DNA of 30,030 nucleotides from JBFMAE01 sp040756085 (GTDB taxonomy: Bacteria > Desulfobacterota > BSN033 > UBA1163). Every line of letters begins with the position of its first letter. Position 1 is the stretch's first letter. The stretch covers positions 1 to 30,030 of the forward strand of contig JBFMAE010000436.1 in the NCBI GenBank assembly GCA_040756085.1, written 5' to 3'. Under the pieces are notes generated by a model that saw nothing but the letters and a program-made list of their open reading frames with translations, did not search any database and was not told where the DNA came from. The position numbers and the translations under genes are program-made. Below are positions 23,040 to 29,744 of this stretch, one piece after another.

Positions 23040-23906
23040 TCAGGACAAGCCTCCCTTAAAAGCTATCACGTTTTTACTTACTCCGGGGAAAAGATATTTT
23101 TTGCCACTGAGATAGTAAAAAACCTCTGAGATATTTCCAAAAAGGATGGAGGCGGTCCGCTTTCCCAGACTCTCCGGAAGCGTATATCCACCGATCATGT
23201 GCTGGCATCCTTCAAACCCAGTCCGGTATAAACATCGCTGCATCATCTCTGGCGAGAAGTCAGAGAGATGTGCGGGCAGGTCGTAGAGACGATTCTCGAT
23301 ACCGAAGAGCCGAAGGAGGTTTTTGATCGGTGTGGTATGAGGATATCTCAGCAAGAGGAGGCCTCCGGGTTTGAGAATCCGGTGACATTCCTTTAAAAAA
23401 GCCATGGGATGGGGAAGGTGTTCGATCACATAGAAACCACTGATCCCATCGAAATAATTTTCGGAAAAACCAATCTTCTCCAGTGGCCCGGAATAAACCG
23501 TCAACCCTAAAACATCCCTCGCATAGTCCATCGCTTTTTGAGAAACCTCTACACCCATGACCTCCCATCCTCTGCTCTTCATCTCCGAGAGGAAGAACCC
23601 AAAACCAGCCCCCACATCTAACAGCCTGCCTCTCTTTTTGTAACGTCCTATAAGATTGGCCGCCTTTTGGAAGATAGATTGCATCATCCTCTGCCAGGCC
23701 CAGATTGAAGATTCGTCCTCCGGGAGGTAGCTCTGATAGAAACGGGCTATGGCATCATCTGTTGGTCTCGGGTTCAGGTAGATGAATTGACATGAAGAAC
23801 ATCTCACCATTTGAAATCGACCCTCTGTGTGTAGGAGGCTATACTTTGGCCCTCTGCAGAGGGGGCAGGCAACTTCCTCCATCTCGATATCTATTTTTGT
23901 CCTCAT
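23040..23906 (-). CDS. Class I SAM methyltransferase with N-terminal zinc ribbon
   Basis: About 288 aa. The frame extends further upstream, but ATG 23906 overlaps the stop of the preceding methyltransferase gene as ATGA, so I take that start. The N-terminus has a Cys4 zinc-ribbon-like pair (ACPLCRG and RCSSCQFIYLNPRP) seen in many methyltransferases of sugar and lipid pathways. The SAM motif I is LLDVGAGFGFFLSEM, and motif IV-like GFYVIEHLPHP and LKPGGLLLLRYP follow. Cytoplasmic. It is the last gene before the fold-back element and is coupled to another methyltransferase of different type. It may methylate a headgroup or chain of the cluster's product, or a glycan. The acceptor is unknown. 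Confidence 0.88.
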   Translation of the reverse strand: MRTKIDIEMEEVACPLCRGPKYSLLHTEGRFQMVRCSSCQFIYLNPRPTDDAIARFYQSYLPEDESSIWAWQRMMQSIFQKAANLIGRYKKRGRLLDVGAGFGFFLSEMKSRGWEVMGVEVSQKAMDYARDVLGLTVYSGPLEKIGFSENYFDGISGFYVIEHLPHPMAFLKECHRILKPGGLLLLRYPHTTPIKNLLRLFGIENRLYDLPAHLSDFSPEMMQRCLYRTGFEGCQHMIGGYTLPESLGKRTASILFGNISEVFYYLSGKKYLFPGVSKNVIAFKGGLS

Positions 23907-24586
23907 CCGTGATCCCGGATAGGAATGGATTCGATCCATATCTCGATGGTGCGGGTGTAAAGCTTCCAGTTTATTAACTTTGATTGATTCAAAAAGGCCC
24001 GGCATTCTCCCACCGTATAGGAGGATTTGACCGATTCGATAAAACCTCTTCTGGCTTTGGGATATCTTCCGAAGAATACCTTCCAGAAGAGATCAAAGAT
24101 CCCTATCCAGATAAAAGAAGCATCCCTGTGAAAATCAACTATAACAAAGCTTCCTCCTGCCTTCAATGTTCGGGCCACCTCGTTGAAGAAGGCGATGGGA
24201 CGGTCAAAATGATGAAGTGTGTTGATACAGAGGAGGAGATCGACGGAATGATCCTCACATGGGAGTGAATAGGCAGAACCAACCTCGAACTCAATCCGAT
24301 TCCCTATTCCTTCTTCGATCGCATTTCTCTTGGCCAGATCGATCATCACCGGAGAGAGATCAATCCCCTTGAATTGAATGCCTGGAAGAGCTTTCGATAA
24401 AAAGATTGGGAAAATTCCGGGACCGGTTCCGATATCGAAAGCCTTTCCTTTCACAATCCCCTGTGCCATTACCCGTTTGAGAACCCTCTGACAGGGAATC
24501 TTCATATAGCGTTTAGCCATGAGGCTGTAGTATTCCGCCAATTCTCGATCTTCAATGATCCCGGATTCTGAGATACGATTTTTCAT
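23903..24586 (-). CDS. Class I SAM-dependent methyltransferase
   Basis: About 227 aa. The frame extends to a TTG at 24601, but ATG 24586 has GGAAG upstream and is preferred. SAM motif I is AFDIGTGPGIFPIFLSK, with GIDLSPVMIDLAKRN, INTLHHFDRP and LKAGGSFVIVDFH completing the class I (methyltransferase domain 11) pattern. No membrane segment. It starts 22 bases after the dehydratase stop and its own stop overlaps the next methyltransferase start, so it belongs to the unit that begins with the acyl-CoA dehydrogenase. Aryl polyene clusters carry a methyltransferase that modifies the aryl head group; this could have a similar job, but the sequence does not show the acceptor. Confidence 0.88.
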   Translation of the reverse strand: MKNRISESGIIEDRELAEYYSLMAKRYMKIPCQRVLKRVMAQGIVKGKAFDIGTGPGIFPIFLSKALPGIQFKGIDLSPVMIDLAKRNAIEEGIGNRIEFEVGSAYSLPCEDHSVDLLLCINTLHHFDRPIAFFNEVARTLKAGGSFVIVDFHRDASFIWIGIFDLFWKVFFGRYPKARRGFIESVKSSYTVGECRAFLNQSKLINWKLYTRTIEIWIESIPIRDHG

Positions 24587-24601
24587 TCTTATTCTTCCCA
24601 A

Positions 24602-24681
24602 AACCCCTCACCCTCCCCGTCCGGCGCCAAAGTCTGGCTTTGGACGGCGGCGCCCTCTCCCCTCAGGGGAGAGGGTGGGGG
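24602..24681. repeat. Composite palindrome (family A with a second hairpin inserted)
   Basis: Family A hairpin CCCTCTCCCC (24653-24662), loop TCA, GGGGAGAGGG (24666-24675). The left arm CCCCTCACCCTCC at 24604-24616 is split from it by a second hairpin with CCAAAG/CTTTGG (24627-24643) and flanking CGTCC/GGACG. It encodes the C-terminal tail of the FabZ-like protein and its stop codon. Confidence 0.75.
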
Positions 24682-25111
24682 ATCCTTTTGCTAAAATGAG
24701 CGTTCCCTCAGCCACTGTCTCTCCTCCCACTCTGGCCTGAACCTTCACCTTGGCTAGATGAGAAAAAACATGCTCAACTTCTGCCTCCAGAATGATTTGA
24801 TCTCCAGGAATCACCTTTTTATTCAATCGAAACTGGTCAATTGCTGCCAGAAATGGTACCCCTTCCTTTCCACTCTCCTTCTCGTCCAGTATATGAAAGG
24901 CCAGTCCTCCAGTCTGGGCCAATGCTTCTAAAATCAGAATCCATGGCATGGTAAATTCATCGGGACAATGGCCTAAGAAGTAAGGTTCGTCAATGCTGAT
25001 ATTCTTAAGGGTGACCGCCCTCTTTCCGGGCTCGATCTCAAGAACCCGATCAATCAAACGGAAAGGAAAATCATGAGGCAATCTTTGAAGAATCTCATTG
25101 AAATCGGTCAT
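24608..25111 (-). CDS. FabZ/FabA-type 3-hydroxyacyl-ACP dehydratase with repeat-derived tail
   Basis: About 167 aa, hot-dog fold, removing water from 3-hydroxyacyl-ACP to give a trans-2-enoyl chain. LPHDFPFRLIDRVLEIEPGK is a close FabZ match. The catalytic pair is present: His in FLGHCPDEFTMP and Glu in ILILEALAQ. The family's MPG is MPW here, with a bulky Trp next to the active site. The normal protein would end near AEGTLILAKG; the last roughly 20 residues (PTLSPEGRGRRRPKPDFG and on) are encoded by a composite palindrome. ATG 25111 is chosen over the upstream TTG. It lies between the membrane protein and the methyltransferase genes and is the only dehydratase visible for the ketosynthase system. 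Confidence 0.9.
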   Translation of the reverse strand: MTDFNEILQRLPHDFPFRLIDRVLEIEPGKRAVTLKNISIDEPYFLGHCPDEFTMPWILILEALAQTGGLAFHILDEKESGKEGVPFLAAIDQFRLNKKVIPGDQIILEAEVEHVFSHLAKVKVQARVGGETVAEGTLILAKGSPTLSPEGRGRRRPKPDFGAGRGG

Positions 25112-25127
25112 TCTATTGCCGCCCAAT

Positions 25128-25160
25128 TTCCCCTCACCCTCTTCCCTGAGGGGAGAGGGG
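25128..25160. repeat. Family A palindrome upstream of the dehydratase gene
   Basis: CCCTCTTCCC (25137-25146), loop TGA, GGGGAGAGGG (25150-25159), ten pairs including one T-G, preceded by CCCCTCA. It lies between the membrane-protein stop (25171) and the dehydratase start (25111), so every read-through message carries this hairpin 26 bases before the dehydratase ATG. Confidence 0.7.
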
Positions 25161-25170
25161 CTTTTAGATT

Positions 25171-25650
25171 CTAAAAGAGCGCAACGATCTTAAAGACTCC
25201 TTTGGCGATTCCCATGATGATGAAAATACCCAGGAAGGAGCCGGTCATTAGAAGAATTGTTCCCTCGATCCTCCCCTTTTTCAGGAAAAAACTGATGATG
25301 CTTGCAGATAGAATTCCGAAGCCCCGGATCGGAAGTGCGGAGAGAAGAATAAGCCCCACATTTCCCAAGGACATCACCTTCCTTAAGAGAAGTCTTTCAT
25401 TCAAGCTTGCGATCATCCGATCGGTTTTTTTAGTGAGCCATCGAACCACGAAGAACTTTCGACTCGAATGTTCCAAGAGCATCCCATAGATTGGGATTTG
25501 CACATAGTCATAGACAAGGGCAAGAGGAAAATAGAGGAAGACGGACATCTGATTCAAGATGGCAAAAAAGACAGAGAAGGATCGCCCCAATGTAAAATGG
25601 ATCAGTGTAAAGAGAAGAATTAAATTCACCTGGCTGATCACCGGCTCCAT
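25171..25650 (-). CDS. Small integral membrane protein, family not recognised
   Basis: About 159 aa from ATG 25650 (a GTG at 25680 would add 10 residues). The start lies inside the KS3 3' end, with a G-rich stretch upstream. Hydrophobic segments: VNLILLFTLIHFTL, FAILNQMSVFLYFPLALVYDY, LGNVGLILLSALPIRGFGIL and ILLMTGSFLGIFIIMGIAKG, so about four or five membrane passes with a basic loop (SRKFFVVRWLTKKTDR) between. It has some look of the small multidrug-export-like membrane proteins, but I cannot assign it with confidence. Its position between the ketosynthase and dehydratase suggests it may help move a lipid product or anchor the enzymes at the membrane. Confidence 0.7.
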   Translation of the reverse strand: MEPVISQVNLILLFTLIHFTLGRSFSVFFAILNQMSVFLYFPLALVYDYVQIPIYGMLLEHSSRKFFVVRWLTKKTDRMIASLNERLLLRKVMSLGNVGLILLSALPIRGFGILSASIISFFLKKGRIEGTILLMTGSFLGIFIIMGIAKGVFKIVALF

Positions 25651-26873
25651 TCGACCCCCATCAGGAGAGATGAATAGCACTCTTCCGGTGAGATCCCCAC
25701 ATGGAGGATCGCCCGGATCTCCTGATCCAGCCTCTGATTGACAACATAATGAAGGTCACATTCAGGATCCGGAGTGAGATAATTGATGGTGGGCGGAATG
25801 AAACCATGCTCCATGGAGAGGACATTGGCCACCATCCTCATCCCACCGCAAGCGATTGCTTCCCCCACCATTGATTTGATTGAACTGACAGGAATCGTGG
25901 CATACCGGAGTGGAAACGTCTTTTTAATCCCTTGGGACTCCAAGACGTCCAGTTCTTTTGATGAATTTCCCGCTCCACTGAGATAATCGAAGGAAATATC
26001 TTCCCTTCCTCTGAGAAGCGCCATTTTGATGGAACGCTCTAAATCCTCTGAGCCGCCACCTTTTAATGAATTCCCTACTATACTATAACCTAAAATATAG
26101 CTGTAAATCCTTCCTCCCCTCGACCGAGCATGTTCCTCGGTTTCGATCGTCAATATCCCAGCCCCCTCTCCCAGCACCAATCCATTTCTCATCTTATCAT
26201 AGGGGCAGGACCTTTCCCCATATCCCTGATCCGTTGCCAGAAAACGAAGCTCGGAAAATCCGCGGAACAGAAACTCACTCAACTCATCCACCCCACCGGT
26301 GAGAATGAGGTCGGCCTTTCCCATTCGAAGCTGATCACAGGCGAAAAGAATCGCAGCCTCTGCCGTGCAGAAAGATTGAACTATGGTACAATTGACCCCC
26401 CGGATTCCAAGTTCGATGGAGACGTGGCTGGAAGCAGCATTGGGGACGGTATTGGGAAAGAGCATCGGGTTGAGGTCCAGAAATCCTTTCAGGACCTGGC
26501 CTCGGTGAAACTCCTCTGAACACGACAGGCCGCAGAAACCAGAGCCAAGGACTACCCCGACCCTTGAACTATTCTCTTGGGTGACGGAAAATTGCGCATC
26601 CGCCAAGGCCAATTTTGATGCTGCAATGGCAAACTGGCTGGCTCGATCAAGACGCCTGATCTTGGCTGCCGGGATGAAGTCTTTGGGATGGAAGGAACGG
26701 ACCATTCCTCCCTTTTTAGAACGGGAGAAATGGGTATCGAATTCTTTAATTTCTTCAATACCCGATCGCCCATTCTTTAAAGATGAAAGAAATTCTTCCT
26801 TCCCAATCCCTGATGGAGAGACGACTCCTATTCCGGTGATACAGATGCGGTCAGCCATTGTCGGCTCATTCAT
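25638..26873 (-). CDS. Degenerate ketosynthase KS3 (second chain-length-factor-like protein)
   Basis: 411 aa, FabF/KAS II fold (RICITGIGVVSPSG). By motif alignment with KS2, the active-site Cys position falls on Phe168, with a Cys one residue later (VQSFCTAEAAI). The first His is Ala301 (LSGAGNSSKELD) and the second is Glu338 (SMVGEAIACGG). So both histidines are lost, as in KS1, and the same His-to-Ala and His-to-Glu changes are shared. ATG 26873 overlaps the stop of the acyl-CoA dehydrogenase gene by 8 bases; ATG 26858 is the alternative. It probably acts as a scaffold or length-control partner. Whether Cys169 can still be acylated is open. It is not adjacent to the intact KS2, about 3.7 kb downstream. 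Confidence 0.9.
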   Translation of the reverse strand: MNEPTMADRICITGIGVVSPSGIGKEEFLSSLKNGRSGIEEIKEFDTHFSRSKKGGMVRSFHPKDFIPAAKIRRLDRASQFAIAASKLALADAQFSVTQENSSRVGVVLGSGFCGLSCSEEFHRGQVLKGFLDLNPMLFPNTVPNAASSHVSIELGIRGVNCTIVQSFCTAEAAILFACDQLRMGKADLILTGGVDELSEFLFRGFSELRFLATDQGYGERSCPYDKMRNGLVLGEGAGILTIETEEHARSRGGRIYSYILGYSIVGNSLKGGGSEDLERSIKMALLRGREDISFDYLSGAGNSSKELDVLESQGIKKTFPLRYATIPVSSIKSMVGEAIACGGMRMVANVLSMEHGFIPPTINYLTPDPECDLHYVVNQRLDQEIRAILHVGISPEECYSSLLMGVEWSR

Positions 26874-28095
26874 AGACCTTCTCTTCTTCTCCCTCTATAT
26901 CACTTGCATCTTTTTCTACATCCCTCGCGTCACTCTCTCTTTTCAACACCTCTCTGTAGAATTCATGCTGAATGAGGAGATCCATAATTTCATTCGTTCC
27001 GGTCCAGATCATTTGTAACCTGGCATCACGGAAGAAACGTTCAATGGGATAGACATTGGTATATCCTATGCCACCCATCACCTGCATAGAATGGTTGACC
27101 ACTTCCCACAGCATCTCGGTGGAGGTCTTTTTTGCTTCGGAGACCATGCGCCTCGAATCCAGGCCCGCATCCACATGTCTTGCCGTCACATAGACGAGAC
27201 TCCGAGCGGCATCGAGTTTTGCAATCGAATCGGCCACTTTAAAACTGACTGCTTCAAATCTTCGGATCGTCTCTCCAAAGGCCTTTCTCCGGTCGCTATA
27301 CCGTGTAGCAATCTCCAGACAGCATCGGGCCATCCCGAGCGCTCCTACTGCAGTGGTCAACCGTTCAGGAATCATCATCCGGTTGAAGACCAGTGCACCT
27401 CCATGTTCCGGACCGACGAGATTTTTCGCTGGCACTTTGGTATCGCGAAAATAGAGACGGCCAGTCCCTCCTCCCCGTGAGCCCAGAAGTCCATAGATGT
27501 GCTTGACTTCCACACCCATCTCTCTTTCAACGATGAAACAGGAGATGGATTGGTGAGGCTCAGCCTCTGGCGCTGTCTTTGCATAGACCAGGAAATAATC
27601 CGCCCCCTCTGCTCCTACCACGAAACGTTTCTGGCCATTGAGAATATAATGATTCCCATCCTTCTTAGCGATGGTGGTGGCACCGAAGAAATCAGATCCG
27701 CCACGGGGTTCGGTGAGTGCCTCTGCACAGCAGAGCTTTCCCTCAAGGGTTGGTTTTAAATATTTCTCTTTCTGCTCCGAAGTGCCAAAATGATGGATCG
27801 CCTCGCCACAAATGCTCACTAAGGAATAGAGGCAGGTCATCCCGGAGCCGAGGACCCCAATTTCCTCAATAGCCGCCACCTCCCCTGTCCACTTCATTCC
27901 CCTGCCTCCCCATTCTTTGGAGAAACGAAGTCCGAGGAGATTCTGAGCTGCAAGACTTTCTATAAACTCCTTAGGATACTTCACCTGATCAGCATCCATG
28001 GCTCGAATCAGTGAACTCGGCACCTTTTCCCTAACGAACTTTCTGACCTCCTCTTGTAACCTTTTTTCTTCCTCCGTTAAAAGAAATTCAAACAT
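26866..28095 (-). CDS. Acyl-CoA/acyl-ACP dehydrogenase
   Basis: About 409 aa from ATG 28095, with GGAGG just upstream. The flavoprotein family is clear: LTEEEKRLQEEVRKFVRE, CCAEALTEPRGGSDF, LGMARCCLEIATRYSDRRKAFG and the C-terminal MQVMGGIGYTNVYPIERFFR. At the usual catalytic Glu site (YEGT) this protein reads IWTGTNEIM, so that Glu is Thr. A Glu in MMIPERLTTAVGALGMA lies where the isovaleryl- and long-chain acyl-CoA dehydrogenases hold their catalytic base, so the enzyme is probably active in that way. It introduces a trans-2 double bond into an acyl thioester, using ETF as electron acceptor. It heads the minus-strand unit and overlaps KS3, which suggests desaturation of a chain or starter for the ketosynthases rather than simple beta-oxidation. 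Confidence 0.92.
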   Translation of the reverse strand: MFEFLLTEEEKRLQEEVRKFVREKVPSSLIRAMDADQVKYPKEFIESLAAQNLLGLRFSKEWGGRGMKWTGEVAAIEEIGVLGSGMTCLYSLVSICGEAIHHFGTSEQKEKYLKPTLEGKLCCAEALTEPRGGSDFFGATTIAKKDGNHYILNGQKRFVVGAEGADYFLVYAKTAPEAEPHQSISCFIVEREMGVEVKHIYGLLGSRGGGTGRLYFRDTKVPAKNLVGPEHGGALVFNRMMIPERLTTAVGALGMARCCLEIATRYSDRRKAFGETIRRFEAVSFKVADSIAKLDAARSLVYVTARHVDAGLDSRRMVSEAKKTSTEMLWEVVNHSMQVMGGIGYTNVYPIERFFRDARLQMIWTGTNEIMDLLIQHEFYREVLKRESDARDVEKDASDIEGEEEKVYE

Positions 28096-28397
28096 GGCCT
28101 CCTCCTTCCCACAAAGGTGACGGGCTCTATTTTTAGTCACATCTTTATGATGAATTCTTTACCTAAAAATCATAAAGAATCAAGGAAATTCTTCTCTCCC
28201 TGATGCAGGCAGGCCTACCTATGCCAGGCAGATCTGCCTCCGGTAGGTAAACCCCGTACATCCTCGCCCTAAAGGAGAGGGTTTTTCTTTATCTTCAGAT
28301 TTGAAATTGCCTTCATCCCCAGTCTGAAGCCTGGGGCTTTCGGGATTATACGGGGTAAACGTTGACCCTCTCCCGTGGAATGGGTTAAATATAGGCC
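28096..28397. promoter_or_regulatory. Divergent intergenic region filled with palindromes
   Basis: 302 bases between the divergently transcribed acyl-CoA dehydrogenase (-) and radical SAM (+) genes, so it must hold both promoters, though I cannot pick convincing boxes. It contains a 14-base self-complementary AGGCAGATCTGCCT (28226-28239) inside CTACC/GGTAG arms (28215-28219, 28242-28246), a degenerate family A copy near 28262-28281 followed by a T-rich run (28281-28290), and a CCCCAG (28317-28322) / CTGGGG (28331-28336) hairpin. ACCCCGTA (28251-28258) and TACGGGGT (28349-28356) frame the last part. Confidence 0.5.
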
Positions 28398-29744
28398 ATG
28401 AAGATCCTCCTCATATCACCAGAACGGGAGAGGAAGGAGGAGGAAACCTTCCTCTTCAAGCTGAGTTTCTTGAACCTTCCCTATGTGGCGGCAGTCACAC
28501 CTCCAGATGTGGAGGTGAAGATGGTCGATGAAGCATTTGAGAAAATCAATTTCGAAGAGAAGGCCGATTTGGTAGGTATCACCGCCCAGACTCCGGTGGC
28601 GCCAAGGGCTTACCAGATTGCAGGGGAATTTAAGAAAAGAGGGATCCCCATCGTCATGGGAGGGGTCCATGCCAGCATGCTCCCGGAGGAGGCACTCCAG
28701 CATTTCGATGCCGTCGTGGTCGGAGAAGCAGAGGAGGTCTGGCCCGAGCTGATCGAGGATCTTAAAAAAGGCCGGATGAAACGGATCTATCAGGGGAACG
28801 GATTTGTCAATCCCTCCACCCTCCCCCTGCCCAGAAGAGAACTCCTCAATGATAAATTTTACTTTCCGTTGAAGTTGCTTGAAACGACAAGGGGATGCCC
28901 TCATCGCTGCGATTTCTGCGGTGTCTCGAAATTTTTCGGATTTAAATACCGCAATCGGCCAATCAGTGAGATTGATCGAGAACTGAGAACCCTTTTCGAA
29001 AAAGGTCCGGTGATGAACCCTGCCTTAAAAAAAATCCTCTCTTTATTCAGCAAAGACCTCCCCTATTTTCTCAAACGGAGGCTCCTCTACATTATCGATT
29101 CCAATGTCGCCGGCGATAGAAAGTTTTGCCTCGACCTCGTCTCCCTTCTCAAAGAATTCGACCTTCTCTGGTATGGCCATGCCCCGGTCTCTATCGCCTT
29201 TGATCAGACACTCCTGGAAGGATTTGCTCAGAGCGGTTGCATCGCTATCAATATCGGGTTCGAGTCCTTCTCTGCTAAGAATTTGAATACGATAGGGAAG
29301 GGATTCAATCAGCCCTCCCGATATGCAGAAGCGGTAAAAAGGATTCATGACCAGGAAATTGGTATCATGGGAACCTTCATCGTGGGTCTGGATGACGATG
29401 TCCCAGGAGTCTTCCAGCGGATCATCGACTTCTGCATTAATAATAGACTCGATTGGGCCCTCACCTTTATCATGGCCCCTTATCCGGGAACAGATTCTTT
29501 TCGCCGTCTCGAAAAGGAAGGAAGGATCTTTTGCAGGGACTGGGAGAAGTACGATTCCCTCAATGTGGTCTATCAGCCCCTTCTCATGTCGGTTGAAGAA
29601 TTGGAAAAAGGGATGAGAAGAGTATGGAAAGAAGTCTTTTCCTTATCCTCCATCTACAAAAGGATTCTCAAACGGCCCTGGATCCATCCCCTCTTCTACC
29701 TGATAATGAACTGGCAGTTTCACAAATTAACAAAAAAATGGTAA
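28398..29744 (+). CDS. B12-binding-domain radical SAM protein (second paralogue)
   Basis: 448 aa. The N-terminal cobalamin-binding-like domain (ADLVGITAQTPVAPRAYQIA, MGGVHASMLPEEA, GEAEEVWPELIEDL) is near-colinear with the protein at 14425-15738, and again has no DXHXXG motif. The radical SAM cluster site is TTRGCPHRCDFCGV near residue 165, followed by IDSNVAGDRK and AINIGFESFS. Compared with its paralogue it carries an extra roughly 20-residue insert (near KGPVMNPALKKILSLFS) after the cluster motif. It is on the plus strand, divergent from the acyl-CoA dehydrogenase, with only a weak ribosome site (TAGG). Likely a carbon methylation or rearrangement enzyme of the same pathway. Substrate unknown. 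Confidence 0.88.
   Translation: MKILLISPERERKEEETFLFKLSFLNLPYVAAVTPPDVEVKMVDEAFEKINFEEKADLVGITAQTPVAPRAYQIAGEFKKRGIPIVMGGVHASMLPEEALQHFDAVVVGEAEEVWPELIEDLKKGRMKRIYQGNGFVNPSTLPLPRRELLNDKFYFPLKLLETTRGCPHRCDFCGVSKFFGFKYRNRPISEIDRELRTLFEKGPVMNPALKKILSLFSKDLPYFLKRRLLYIIDSNVAGDRKFCLDLVSLLKEFDLLWYGHAPVSIAFDQTLLEGFAQSGCIAINIGFESFSAKNLNTIGKGFNQPSRYAEAVKRIHDQEIGIMGTFIVGLDDDVPGVFQRIIDFCINNRLDWALTFIMAPYPGTDSFRRLEKEGRIFCRDWEKYDSLNVVYQPLLMSVEELEKGMRRVWKEVFSLSSIYKRILKRPWIHPLFYLIMNWQFHKLTKKW

Noticed and set aside
2944..29616. Long frames opposite the main genes, such as 4487-4909, 5762-6223, 20728-21216 and 26581-27018 on the plus strand
   Set aside because: They lie antisense to well-supported conserved genes, have no family motifs, and reflect the codon pattern of the real strand.
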